Assembly: GCA_963741505.1 (NCBI GenBank)
Contig: CAVUIJ010000017.1
Coordinates: 1-64,000 of the forward strand
Length of the DNA: 64,000 nt
Origin: JAKFWF01 sp963741505
Lineage (GTDB): Bacteria; Pseudomonadota; Alphaproteobacteria; Rhizobiales; Hyphomicrobiaceae
Direction of reading: 5' to 3'
This document shows positions 56,372 through 64,000 of this stretch, piece after piece. Within the stretch, counting starts at the first letter, position 1, and every line of letters starts with the position of its first letter. The translations under genes and the position numbers were made by a program. The notes beneath the pieces were generated by a model that worked only from the letters and a program-made list of their open reading frames with translations, was not told the origin of the DNA and made no database searches.

Positions 56372-57253
56372 TCACGCCACTGCCTTCAGCCCCAGAAGAC
56401 TGCGTGCCTCGGCGACGGTTGCGATACTGCCTCCCAGTTCCCGAATGATACGCGCAGCCTTCTCGACCAGCGCCGCATTGCTCGGCGCCGGCGTGCCCTT
56501 GGCCAGATGGACGGTGTCCTCCATGCCGATCCGACAATGGCCGCCGAGGATGAACGACTGGGCCAGCATCGGGAAGGCATGCCGCCCGGCGCCGAATGCC
56601 GCCCATTCGCAGTTCTTCGGCAGCAGCGATTTGGCGAGCAGCATGGTCTCGGTCGTGGATGGCATGCCGTATTTCACGCCGGTGACGATCTGGAACAGCG
56701 CCGGCGAGCGGATCGTGCCGTCGCCAATCAGGTCTTGGCCGAGCACCAGATCGCCGGTGTCGAACACCTCGATTTCGGGCTTGCAGCCGGCGGCGTACAT
56801 TCGCTCCGCCATGATCTTGATATTGCGCGGCGAGTTGATCACGGCGCCGCCACCGAACCACATCGTGTTGAGATCGAGCGTGCAGATCTCAGGCTTCAGC
56901 TCGACGATGTGCTCGGTGCGGATTTCCGGCGTCGTGAGCATCGTGCCGGCGGCCGCCTTGGCCGGCTCGTCGTCGCTCGGCATGAAGCGCCCGCCAGGAC
57001 CGCAGGTGAGATTGATGATCAGATCGACGCCGCTGGTACGAAGCCGTTTCACCACCTCGCGATAGTACTCGAGCTTCATGCTCGGCCGGCCCGTCTCGGG
57101 ATCGCGGACGTGGATATGACATATGGCGGCGCCGGCCTTCACCGCGCCGATGCAGGCATCGGCGATCTCGGCGGGGGTAACGGGAAGGGCCGGATTGTGC
57201 GCGCGGGTCGGGAAGGTTCCGGTGACGGCACAGGTCAGGATCGTCGGCTTCAT
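56372..57253 (-). CDS. 3-keto-5-aminohexanoate cleavage enzyme family (BKACE, DUF849)
   Basis: 293 residues, zinc-dependent TIM barrel that splits beta-keto acids with acetyl-CoA. The metal/substrate residues are seen in CAVTGTFPTRAHNPALPVTP, AAICHIHVRDPETGRPS (His-x-His-x-Arg) and IEVFDTGDLV. C-terminal AFGAGRHAFPMLAQSFILGGHCRIGMEDTV is the family hallmark. Clustered with biotin carboxylase and an SDR; its stop-to-start spacing with accC is a 4-bp overlap, so they are one operon. Exact beta-keto substrate unknown. Confidence 0.9.
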   Translation of the reverse strand: MKPTILTCAVTGTFPTRAHNPALPVTPAEIADACIGAVKAGAAICHIHVRDPETGRPSMKLEYYREVVKRLRTSGVDLIINLTCGPGGRFMPSDDEPAKAAAGTMLTTPEIRTEHIVELKPEICTLDLNTMWFGGGAVINSPRNIKIMAERMYAAGCKPEIEVFDTGDLVLGQDLIGDGTIRSPALFQIVTGVKYGMPSTTETMLLAKSLLPKNCEWAAFGAGRHAFPMLAQSFILGGHCRIGMEDTVHLAKGTPAPSNAALVEKAARIIRELGGSIATVAEARSLLGLKAVA

Positions 57254-58665
57254 TGTCGGTTTCCTTTGCTCTTAGATAGCGCGGGTTTGGCGAAGAACTT
57301 GTCCTCGACCCACCGGGTCGTGACCTTCGCCGACTTGAAATCGTCGTGGCCGAGCACCTGCCGGTGGAACGGTGCGGTCGTCGCGACGCCGGTGATCTCG
57401 AAGCGCTCGAGGGCGGCCAACATGCGTTCGATCGCCTGCGCCCGGTCGGCGCCGTGCGCGATCACCTTGGCCAGCAGTGAGTCGTAGTACGGCGGCACGC
57501 GATAGCCGGCAAAGCAGTGCGTATCGATACGAATTCCGGTATCGGCCGGCGCGTGCCAATTCGTGATGAGGCCAGGGCTTGGCGCGAATTCGCGCGCAGC
57601 GTCCTCGGCATTGATCCGGCATTCGATGGCGTGACCGGTCAGGCATACCTCGGCCTGCGTGAAGGAGATCGGCGCGCCGGCGGCAATGCGGATCTGCTCG
57701 ACGACGAGATCGCGGCCGGAAATCATCTCGGTAACCGGATGCTCAACCTGGATACGCGTGTTCATCTCGAGAAAGTACCAGCGCCTTGTGTCGTCGTCGA
57801 ATACGAACTCGACGGTGCCGGCGCCGACATAGTCGACCTGCTTGGCCAGTGCCACGGCCGCAGCCGCCAGGTCCGCGCGCAGTTGCGCATCGATCGCCGG
57901 CGATGGCGCTTCCTCGATCAGTTTCTGATGCCGCCGCTGGGTGGAGCAGTCGCGCTCGCCCAGATGCACGATGTTGCCGTGGCTGTCGCCCAGCACCTGG
58001 ATCTCGATGTGCCGGGCGCGCTCGATGAACTTTTCGACATAGAGGGTCGGGTCGCCGAAGGCTGCCTGCGCTTCGGCCCCGGCGGCCTCGATCTCGCGGC
58101 CGAGGTCTTCCTCGCGGCGCACCACCCGCATGCCGCGACCGCCGCCGCCGGCGCTGGCCTTGATCAAAATCGGGTAGCCATGCTTGCGGGCAAATGCGCT
58201 GGCCTGCGCCAACCCGTCAATGCGGCCAGAGCCCGGCACGCACGGCACACCCGATTTCTCGGCGATCGCAATGGCGGAAATCTTGTCGCCCATGGCCGCG
58301 ATGACGTCCGGTGCGGGACCGATGAAGGTGAGCCCTGAGGCCGCGCACATCCGCGAAAACTCGGCCCGTTCGGAAAGGAAGCCGTACCCCGGATGGATCG
58401 CTTCGCAGCCCGCGCCGCGTGCGGCCGTGATCAACAGCTCGGGCCGCAGGTAGCTCTGCGCGGCCGCCGCCGGCCCGATGCAGATCGAGCGCGTGGCCAT
58501 CCGGGCGGCGAGGCTTTCCCGATCGGCATCGGAAACCGCCACCACGCTTTCGATGCCGAGACGATCACATGCGTGAATTATCCGCACTGCGATTTCGCCG
58601 CGATTGGCGATGAGAATTCGTTTGAATGGCGGCGCTGCCATCGCGGCTCGGCTCCTGCTGGTCAT
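57250..58665 (-). CDS. accC: Biotin carboxylase (acetyl-CoA-carboxylase-type AccC)
   Basis: 471 residues. Start KRILIANRGEIAVRIIHAC, ATP-grasp glycine loop KASAGGGGRGMRVV, DCSTQRRHQKLIEEAPSP, FLEMNTRIQVEHPVTE and a C-terminal IECRINAEDAAREFAPSPG. Carboxylates the biotin of a carrier protein with bicarbonate and ATP. The partner BCCP is at 62875-63354 and a carboxyltransferase starts at 63599. Overlaps both neighbours by 4 bp. An internal ATG 24 nt later is an alternative start. Confidence 0.92.
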   Translation of the reverse strand: MTSRSRAAMAAPPFKRILIANRGEIAVRIIHACDRLGIESVVAVSDADRESLAARMATRSICIGPAAAAQSYLRPELLITAARGAGCEAIHPGYGFLSERAEFSRMCAASGLTFIGPAPDVIAAMGDKISAIAIAEKSGVPCVPGSGRIDGLAQASAFARKHGYPILIKASAGGGGRGMRVVRREEDLGREIEAAGAEAQAAFGDPTLYVEKFIERARHIEIQVLGDSHGNIVHLGERDCSTQRRHQKLIEEAPSPAIDAQLRADLAAAAVALAKQVDYVGAGTVEFVFDDDTRRWYFLEMNTRIQVEHPVTEMISGRDLVVEQIRIAAGAPISFTQAEVCLTGHAIECRINAEDAAREFAPSPGLITNWHAPADTGIRIDTHCFAGYRVPPYYDSLLAKVIAHGADRAQAIERMLAALERFEITGVATTAPFHRQVLGHDDFKSAKVTTRWVEDKFFAKPALSKSKGNRQ

Positions 58666-59402
58666 ACGAGCGTCCGGCCGCCATCGACGTAGATCGTCTG
58701 GCCGGTGATGAACCCGCCTGCCGGCGAGACCAAGAGCAGCAACACGCCCAAGATATCATCAGCGGTGCCGAACCGACCCATCGGTATGACGCTCAGTGCC
58801 GCATCGCGAGCGACCGGATCGGCCAGCATTTGCCCGGTCATGCCGGTCTCGGTCATCGCCGGGCCGATCGCGTTGACGGTGATGCCCTTGTCCGCCCACT
58901 CGCGCGCCAGGACCCGAACCAGATGCGACAGTGCCGCCTTTGAACTGGCGTAAGCCGCGTATCGCGGGTTCGACACCTGGCTCGACACCGACGACAGGTG
59001 GACGATGCGCCCGCCGGACGCCGCCATCGCGCGCGCGGCAACACGGGAGACGACAAAGGCGCCGGCGACATTGACGTCGAGGCTGGCGCGGAAGTCGTCC
59101 ATGCTCAGCTCCAGTGCGGGTCCAATCCGAAACAATCCGGCGCAGTTGACGACGGCACTCAGGCGGCCGCGCCGCCGCAGCACATCATCGGCGATCGTCG
59201 TCATCGCTGCCTCGTCCGTCACGTCGGCGGTGTGGTTCACTGCGCCGGCGGGCGTGTCTGCGGCAGCGATCGGGCTGCGATCGACCTGTTCGAGCACGGC
59301 GCCGCGCGCCGCTAATGCCGTCGACAGGCTGCGCCCAAGGCCGCTGGCAGCACCCGTGACGAGCATGACGCGGCCCGTGACGTCGAACAGGGGGTCTTGC
59401 AC
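58662..59402 (-). CDS. Short-chain dehydrogenase/reductase
   Basis: 246 residues. Cofactor loop LVTGAASGLGRSL, VVNCAG (NNAG equivalent), catalytic Ser in HLSSVSSQVSNPRYAAYASSKAALSHL with YAAYASSK, and C-terminal GFITGQTIYVDGG. Probably a 3-hydroxy acid or alcohol dehydrogenase acting in the same pathway as the BKACE enzyme. It overlaps accC by 4 bp. Confidence 0.9.
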   Translation of the reverse strand: MQDPLFDVTGRVMLVTGAASGLGRSLSTALAARGAVLEQVDRSPIAAADTPAGAVNHTADVTDEAAMTTIADDVLRRRGRLSAVVNCAGLFRIGPALELSMDDFRASLDVNVAGAFVVSRVAARAMAASGGRIVHLSSVSSQVSNPRYAAYASSKAALSHLVRVLAREWADKGITVNAIGPAMTETGMTGQMLADPVARDAALSVIPMGRFGTADDILGVLLLLVSPAGGFITGQTIYVDGGRTLV

Positions 59403-59515
59403 GGGGCAACTCCACTTCGCTCACTTTCGCTTGACAGGCATGGTGGCGCGTTCTGATATCTTTTGTCTCGAAAAATGAGAAAATCATTGCAACCGGGCAG
59501 GGGAGTAGCGTTTCG

Positions 59516-60802
59516 ATGAAAAGCTCACGGATCGGGCGGCGGGGTGTTATTGCCGGCGCGTGCCTGGCGCTCGGCGCCTTGGCTGTGTTGCCGCAGCCGT
59601 CGTTCGCGCAGGCACCAGGCGCCACCGAATGGGGTTGGCCGCAGCCGTACGAAAAGGTCTCGGACAAGTCGGTCGCCTGGCTGAAGGAGAAGGGCTGGTG
59701 GCCGATGACGGTCGCGTTCCAGCCGCCGTGGTCGGGACAGAATACCGTCAACATCGTCATGGACCGCCAGGGCCTGATGACCAAACGCGGCGTCGAGGCG
59801 AAATGGCAGGCGTTCCCCTCAGGGCCTGCGATCAACGAAGTGATGGTGTCGGCCCGGGCGCAGGTCGGCAATGGCGGCAACTTCCCGTTCACGTCGCTGC
59901 TCGACAAGAAGATCCCGGTCAAGGCGGTGGCGATCATCAGCCCCAACCTGCTGCACGCGACGGTAGTGCCGAATGACAGCAAGATCACCAGCCTCAAGGA
60001 CTTCAAGGGCGCCAACCCGCCGGCGACCATAGGCATCGTCACTGGCTCGTCGGCCGAGTTCTATTTCCAGATCGCGGCCCAGGTTGCAGGCCTGCAGCTC
60101 GGCAAGGACGTGATCTTGAAGAACATGCCGCCGGGCGAGCAGATGGCAATGCCGAAGGGCATCGATGCCGTGGTGCCGTGGGATCCGACGCCGACGATGA
60201 TCGAGGTCGAGCGCAAGGCCGGCAAGCTCATCGATACGAGCTTCGCCTACAACCTCTACGAGGGTAATTTCTACGTCCGCCAGGAACTCATCGACAATGT
60301 GCCGGACGTTGTGCAGGCCTTCACCGACGCCTACATGGAGGCGACGCTGTGGATCCGGCTCAACCCCGAAAAGGCCGCCGATGTGATGCGCGAGGACCCG
60401 AATCTCAAGAACTTCTCACGCGAGATCCTGCTGCAGCAGATCAGGGCCTACAACCTGATCTACAAGCCGACCTATCACTATCCACACGCCGAGTTCTGGG
60501 GGGCGGCCAACGAGCCGATCTTCGACTGGCTGTTCCAGCAAAAACGCATCCAGACGCCGCTGAAGGGCGCCGACTTCGCCGCGGCGGTGGACAAGCGCTT
60601 CATGGACCGCACGTTCGAGAAGCTTGGCTGGGCCGTACCGAAGCGCCCACCGTTCCTCGATGCGAGCTGGAATGCGCCGCTCGATAAGTTCCCCTATCCG
60701 AAGTACCAGACACCGCTCGACTTCGAGAAGCCGCAGCCATTCCCCGAGAAGGGCGACCTCGTCAAAGCGTGGTCCTTCGGCGGCAAGACGTTCAACCCTT
60801 GA
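59516..60802 (+). CDS. ABC substrate-binding protein (SsuA/NrtA-like)
   Basis: 428 residues, signal peptide with RRGVIAGACLALGALAVLPQPSFA (Tat-like RR). Periplasmic family 9/NMT1-type: FPSGPAINEVMVSARAQVGNGG, IGIVTGSSAEFYFQIAAQVAGL, DAVVPWDPTPTMIE. It precedes a matching permease and ATPase. Ligands of this group range from nitrate and taurine to aromatic or thiamine precursors; here likely an organic acid, judged from the neighbours. Confidence 0.85.
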   Translation: MKSSRIGRRGVIAGACLALGALAVLPQPSFAQAPGATEWGWPQPYEKVSDKSVAWLKEKGWWPMTVAFQPPWSGQNTVNIVMDRQGLMTKRGVEAKWQAFPSGPAINEVMVSARAQVGNGGNFPFTSLLDKKIPVKAVAIISPNLLHATVVPNDSKITSLKDFKGANPPATIGIVTGSSAEFYFQIAAQVAGLQLGKDVILKNMPPGEQMAMPKGIDAVVPWDPTPTMIEVERKAGKLIDTSFAYNLYEGNFYVRQELIDNVPDVVQAFTDAYMEATLWIRLNPEKAADVMREDPNLKNFSREILLQQIRAYNLIYKPTYHYPHAEFWGAANEPIFDWLFQQKRIQTPLKGADFAAAVDKRFMDRTFEKLGWAVPKRPPFLDASWNAPLDKFPYPKYQTPLDFEKPQPFPEKGDLVKAWSFGGKTFNP

Positions 60803-60865
60803 GTTGTCGCATGCGACACCGCCGCGCGGAGCCGGCCGCCTGCGACGGCGGCACTTGTGGCACTT

Positions 60866-60973
60866 GTAGGTTGGGTTAGACCGGCCCTGTTGCCGGTCGT
60901 AACCCAACAATTTCGGGCACCGCTCGTGGAATGTCGGGTTACGGCCGCAAGCGGGCGGCCCAACCCGACCTAC
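60866..60973. repeat. Pair of inverted REP-like palindromes
   Basis: Two about 43-bp units, GTAGGTTGGGTTAGACCGGC... and, inverted, ...CAACCCGACCTAC, each with an internal hairpin (GACCGGC/GCCGGTC; GCCGCCCGC/GCGGGCGGC). The pair sits between the binding protein and permease genes, a typical REP/BIME position. Confidence 0.75.
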
Positions 60974-61004
60974 GAATTCGGCCACCACGAACCATAGGAA
61001 CCGC

Positions 61005-61826
61005 ATGGACGACGCATCGTCGGTTACGGCCGACAGCACGATTCCGACGCCGTCGGTCTGGCCGGCCCGCTTCCGGCGATTGCGCACGTTCGCGCTGCCG
61101 TTAGCCCTGCTCGCGGCATGGCAATTCGTCAGCACGGTGGTCCTCGACCGCACCACCGCGACCTTGCTTCCGCCACCGACCGCGGTCGCGGCCGGGTTCT
61201 GGGAGCTGGTGTCGACGGGTGAGCTGCCACGCCACACCTTCGACAGCCTGAAGCGCGAGATCGTGGCGTTCTGCTGGGCCAGCCTCGCCATTCCGCTCGG
61301 CATGGCCATGGGCTGGTGGAAGACGGTCAACGAACAGGTCGATCCGCTGATCGAGATCCTGCGCCCGATCCCGCCGCTGGCCTGGATCCCGCTCTCGATC
61401 TTGTGGTTCGGCATCGGCGACACGCAGAACCAGTTCATCATCTTTCTCGGCATGTTTTTCCCGATCCTGCTCAACACCATTGCGGGGGTAAAGAACATCG
61501 AGCCCAATCTGGTTCGCGCCGCCCGCTGCCTGGGAGCCAGCGAAACACGTGTGCTCCGGCGCGTGGTGCTCAGGGCCGCGCTGCCGCAGATCCTGACCGG
61601 CATCCGCGTTGGCCTTGGCGTCGGCTGGATGGCGCTCGTCGCCGCCGAGCTCGTCGGCGCCAACTCGGGCCTTGGCTTCCTCATCAACGATGCGCGCACG
61701 GTGCTGCGGACCGATTATGTGATTGTCGGCATGATCACGATCGGCGTCGTCGGCCTCGTCATCGATCGCATAATCCGCGTTGTCGGGCGGCAGATGATGC
61801 CCTGGTCGCGGGCACTTTCGGCATGA
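61005..61826 (+). CDS. ABC transporter permease (SsuC/TauC-like)
   Basis: 273 residues, six helices. EAA loop NLVRAARCLGASETRVLRRVVLRAALPQILTGIRVGLGVGWMALVAAE is typical of the nitrate/sulfonate/taurine permeases. ATGA overlap with the ATPase gene. Forms the importer with the binding protein upstream and ATPase downstream. Confidence 0.9.
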   Translation: MDDASSVTADSTIPTPSVWPARFRRLRTFALPLALLAAWQFVSTVVLDRTTATLLPPPTAVAAGFWELVSTGELPRHTFDSLKREIVAFCWASLAIPLGMAMGWWKTVNEQVDPLIEILRPIPPLAWIPLSILWFGIGDTQNQFIIFLGMFFPILLNTIAGVKNIEPNLVRAARCLGASETRVLRRVVLRAALPQILTGIRVGLGVGWMALVAAELVGANSGLGFLINDARTVLRTDYVIVGMITIGVVGLVIDRIIRVVGRQMMPWSRALSA

Positions 61827-62593
61827 GCACCCTGACCGCGATCGGAGTGAGCAAGGCGTATCCAGGGCATAGTGCCGGCGATCCGTCAGTACTCGCGGTC
61901 AGGGACGTGAGCTTCACCGTCCTTGACAACGAATTCTGCTCGATCCTCGGCCACTCGGGCTGCGGCAAGACCACCATGCTGACCATGATCGCCGGCTTCG
62001 AACAGCCGACTGGCGGCAGGATCGAGGTCGACGGCAAGCCCGTCGCCCGCCCCGGCTGGCGCCGCACGATGATCTTCCAGGACTACGCGCTGTTTCACTG
62101 GCTCTCCGTCGAAGACAACATCGCCTTCGGCCTCGAGATGAAGAATGTGGCCAGCACCGAACGCGACCGGATCGTCGCCCACTACATCGGCCTCGTCGGC
62201 CTCAAGGGTTTCGAGAAGCGCTATCCGCATCAGCTGTCGGGCGGCATGCGCCAGCGCGTGTCGATCGCCCGCGCGCTCGCCGTCGATCCCGACATTTTGC
62301 TGATGGACGAGCCGTTCGCCGCCCTCGACGCGCAGAACCGCCAGCTCATGCAGGCGGAGACCGCGCGGATCCTGGCGACCACGAAAAAGACCGTGGTCCT
62401 GGTGACGCACTCGATCGAGGAGGCGATCACGCTGTCTGATCGCATCGTCGTCATGACGCGACGGCCGGGGACGGTAAAGGCGAATATCGAAGTCAACCTG
62501 CCTCGCCCGCGCAACGAGGACGATCCACAATTCATCGCGTTGAAAAAGCAGATAAGGCTGCTCATTCACGACGAATTCGAAGTCGAGGCGTAG
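61823..62593 (+). CDS. ABC transporter ATP-binding protein (SsuB/TauB-like)
   Basis: 256 residues. Walker A GHSGCGKTTM, Q-loop MIFQDYALFHWLSV, signature LSGGMRQRVSI, Walker B LLMDEPFAALD, H-loop VLVTHSIEE. The start at the ATGA overlap is preferred over upstream codons in the same frame, because the ATPase domain begins here. Confidence 0.92.
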   Translation: MSTLTAIGVSKAYPGHSAGDPSVLAVRDVSFTVLDNEFCSILGHSGCGKTTMLTMIAGFEQPTGGRIEVDGKPVARPGWRRTMIFQDYALFHWLSVEDNIAFGLEMKNVASTERDRIVAHYIGLVGLKGFEKRYPHQLSGGMRQRVSIARALAVDPDILLMDEPFAALDAQNRQLMQAETARILATTKKTVVLVTHSIEEAITLSDRIVVMTRRPGTVKANIEVNLPRPRNEDDPQFIALKKQIRLLIHDEFEVEA

Positions 62594-62861
62594 AGCCTGT
62601 CCGAGCAGTTTTCATGGAGTTTCATCGCGCTTGCATGGTCCAGATGGCAGGAGCGTCGGCGCCGCCGATACCCAAAGGTATCGGCAAGCTGCGCGACGAA
62701 CCAGATGGGCCATGCAAGCGCGACCGGAGGTGGCCCAATCTCGGCCGCCCGCCGCGTCGCAACCCTCGGCCGTAGCTCAGGCTACGACCGGCGGGCTGCT
62801 CCTTGCGGTTCGGCTCGACCTTGGGCCATGAAACCTCATGAAAACTACTCGGACAGGCTCT
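62592..62861. mobile_element. MITE with 33-bp imperfect inverted repeats
   Basis: Ends AGAGCCTGTCCGAG...TTTCAT and its complement (3 mismatches in 33), with a second nested inverted repeat (CGCGCTTGCATGG ... CCATGCAAGCGCG). 270 bp, non-coding. No clear target duplication. The terminal sequence is of the kind seen in IS5/IS427-type elements. It begins at the ATPase stop codon and may act as its terminator. Confidence 0.8.
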
Positions 62862-62874
62862 TTGGTCGGCGATA

Positions 62875-63354
62875 TCAGTTCGGCCGGATCACGATCAGAA
62901 CCTGGTCGAACTCGACCAGCGAACCGTCGGCAGCGCAAATCGCTTCGACGATGCCGTCGACCGGGGCGGTGATCGTCGAATAGAGCTTCATGACCTCGAT
63001 CAGACACAGCGGATCGCCGGCGCGGACCCGCTGGCCGACCTCGACGAACGGTTTCTCCTTCGGCGACGGCCGCTGGTAGAAGACACCGACCGTGGGTGCG
63101 CGCACCCCGATTGATCCAGCCGGAACCGAGGCAACGACGGGCGAGGCCGCCGTCGCCACTGACGGCGCCGCAGCACGCGACGCAGGAACGGGCGCGGCTG
63201 CGATCGACGGCTGGAATGCCGGCGGTGACGCGCTCGCCGACGAGCCGCGTCGTACCTCAAGCCGCACCCCTGCCAGGTCGAGCACGACCTCCTCGCATTT
63301 CGACGCGTCAATGATCTTCAGGATCTCGGCAACTTCCTTGAACGTAAGCGTCAT
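62875..63354 (-). CDS. accB: Biotin carboxyl carrier protein (AccB-like)
   Basis: 159 residues from MTLTFKEVAEILKIIDASKC. N-terminal AccB helix pair, Ala/Pro-rich linker (about 45-85), and the biotinyl domain VGVFYQRPSPKEKPFVEVGQRVRAGDPLCLIEVMKLYSTI with the biotinylated Lys in EVMKL (usual EAMKM). The longer frame starting 81 bp upstream lacks AccB-like sequence, so this start is chosen. Partner of the AccC at 57250-58665. Confidence 0.88.
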   Translation of the reverse strand: MTLTFKEVAEILKIIDASKCEEVVLDLAGVRLEVRRGSSASASPPAFQPSIAAAPVPASRAAAPSVATAASPVVASVPAGSIGVRAPTVGVFYQRPSPKEKPFVEVGQRVRAGDPLCLIEVMKLYSTITAPVDGIVEAICAADGSLVEFDQVLIVIRPN

Positions 63355-63598
63355 GAGCAATGACCTTCCGAACTTCAGCGAGGCCAGACGCGCGGCGAAT
63401 TGCGCGTTCAGCTTGACAGGCATTGGGTCCACCACGAACTATGACTATCTCGAAATACGAAATCAATCGGCTTGCCCAATGAGACGTTTCTTGCGACCAA
63501 CTTCGTCCTATTCGATCACGGGGTAACCACCCCAACCACCGGCGAGGCCCGGCTGCCGCGAGGCACGACGTCGGCCAGAAGCGACGAGATCCGAACTC
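63355..63598. other. Divergent intergenic region between accB and the carboxyltransferase
   Basis: 244 bp without coding signal, separating the divergent accB and carboxyltransferase genes; the promoters of both must lie here. Confidence 0.4.
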
Positions 63599-64000
63599 AT
63601 GGTACGCAACATTCGCCTGATCGACGTCACCTTGCGCGACGCGCACCAATGCCTGTGGGCGACGCGGATGACCACGGCGATGATGAAGGAGCTGGCGCCT
63701 CGCCTCGACCGCGCGGGATTCGAGGCGATCGATCTCGTCGGCGGCGCGGTGTTCGACGTCTGCGTGCGCTACCTCAGGGAGGATCCGTGGGAGCGCATGC
63801 GAATACTCTCGTCCTGGGTGACCGAGACGCCGCTCATCGTCCACACCCGCGGTCAAAGCCTGTTCACGTTCGAATTCTTCGCCGACGATGTCGTCGAGTT
63901 GGCGGCTGAGCGTTTCGCCGCCAACGGCATCCGCTACCACACGCCGTACGATGCGCTGAACGACATGCGCAACCTCGAAATCCCGATCAAGGCCGCCAAG
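63599..64000 (+). CDS. Carboxyltransferase (oxaloacetate decarboxylase/pyruvate carboxylase type), 5' part
   Basis: 134 residues up to the window end. N-terminal VRNIRLIDVTLRDAHQCLWATRMTTAMM is the HMGL-like TIM-barrel start of biotin-dependent carboxyltransferases, with the DxTLRDAHQ metal-binding motif. GFEAIDLVGGAVFDVCVRYLREDPWERMRIL continues the family. It likely completes a three-part biotin-dependent carboxylase with the AccC and AccB encoded nearby; the substrate cannot be read from this part. Confidence 0.85.
   Translation, partial: MVRNIRLIDVTLRDAHQCLWATRMTTAMMKELAPRLDRAGFEAIDLVGGAVFDVCVRYLREDPWERMRILSSWVTETPLIVHTRGQSLFTFEFFADDVVELAAERFAANGIRYHTPYDALNDMRNLEIPIKAAK

Noticed and set aside
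60416..61699. 427-codon minus-strand frame spanning the binding protein and permease
   Set aside because: Antisense to two well-supported genes and crosses the REP pair; no domain recognisable.

Overview
The window is GC-rich DNA with alphaproteobacterial (Rhizobiales; Bradyrhizobium- or Xanthobacteraceae-like) gene content. The signs are an FtcR/Rem-type flagellar regulator with flgL-flaF-flbT, ChaB, DUF6629 and DUF2779 proteins, many solute-binding-protein transporters and short 4-bp gene overlaps. It mixes compact metabolic operons with accessory segments full of remnants and small repeats.

Layout. 0-5.3 kb: a minus-strand carbohydrate operon (mannose-6-phosphate isomerase type I, two-domain glycosyltransferase, GH130) and two small conserved proteins. 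5.4-7.05 kb: mobile-element debris, namely an IS110 left-end copy, a frameshifted group II intron, a broken tyrosine integrase and the 3' part of a tRNA-Pro that looks like an attachment site. 8-14 kb: a plus-strand cluster with a polar amino-acid ABC transporter (one permease frameshifted), an inositol-monophosphatase/HisN-like enzyme, an aminotransferase and an ornithine cyclodeaminase/mu-crystallin enzyme, probably for uptake and breakdown of an amino-acid-like compound. 14-15.9 kb: repeats, chaB and two pseudogenes.

15.9-20.2 kb: the most interesting segment, a small peptide-modification (RiPP-like) locus. It has a PqqD-like recognition protein, a lasso-B2-like transglutaminase-fold protease, an HPr-kinase-like protein and a family-5 nucleotidyltransferase. 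On the minus strand, in the gaps around the kinase, lie two short homologous open frames of 33 and 34 residues that look like precursor peptides. They carry a YxxPxF-type leader motif and a conserved LSQVTAQ block. There is no asparagine-synthetase-like cyclase, and the predicted core of about 8 residues is too short for a lasso peptide.

20.6-27 kb: primase/polymerase relic, DUF2779 pseudogene, isochorismatase-like hydrolase, VOC protein, PEP mutase/isocitrate lyase-family enzyme and IS91-like debris. 27.15-38.45 kb: a giant secreted-protein locus of two tandem copies of an animal-type haem peroxidase plus RTX calcium-binding module and a third RTX block, interrupted by dozens of frame changes. 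38.9-42 kb: hybrid histidine kinase and LuxR-type regulator. 42.1-42.8 kb: IS110 left end abutting a MITE. 42.85-48.9 kb: TauE/SafE permease and an HlyD / double-ATPase / ABC-2 exporter operon.

49-54.7 kb: an eroded flagellar cluster. ftcR, flgL, flaF and flbT are intact. flgE is fused to flgK by an internal deletion, flagellin is broken, and only fragments of motE and fliP remain. 55-64 kb: a carboxylation/transport region with a TRAP-type binding protein, beta-keto acid cleavage enzyme, biotin carboxylase, SDR, a nitrate/taurine-type ABC transporter, biotin carboxyl carrier protein and the start of a carboxyltransferase, separated by a REP pair and a MITE.
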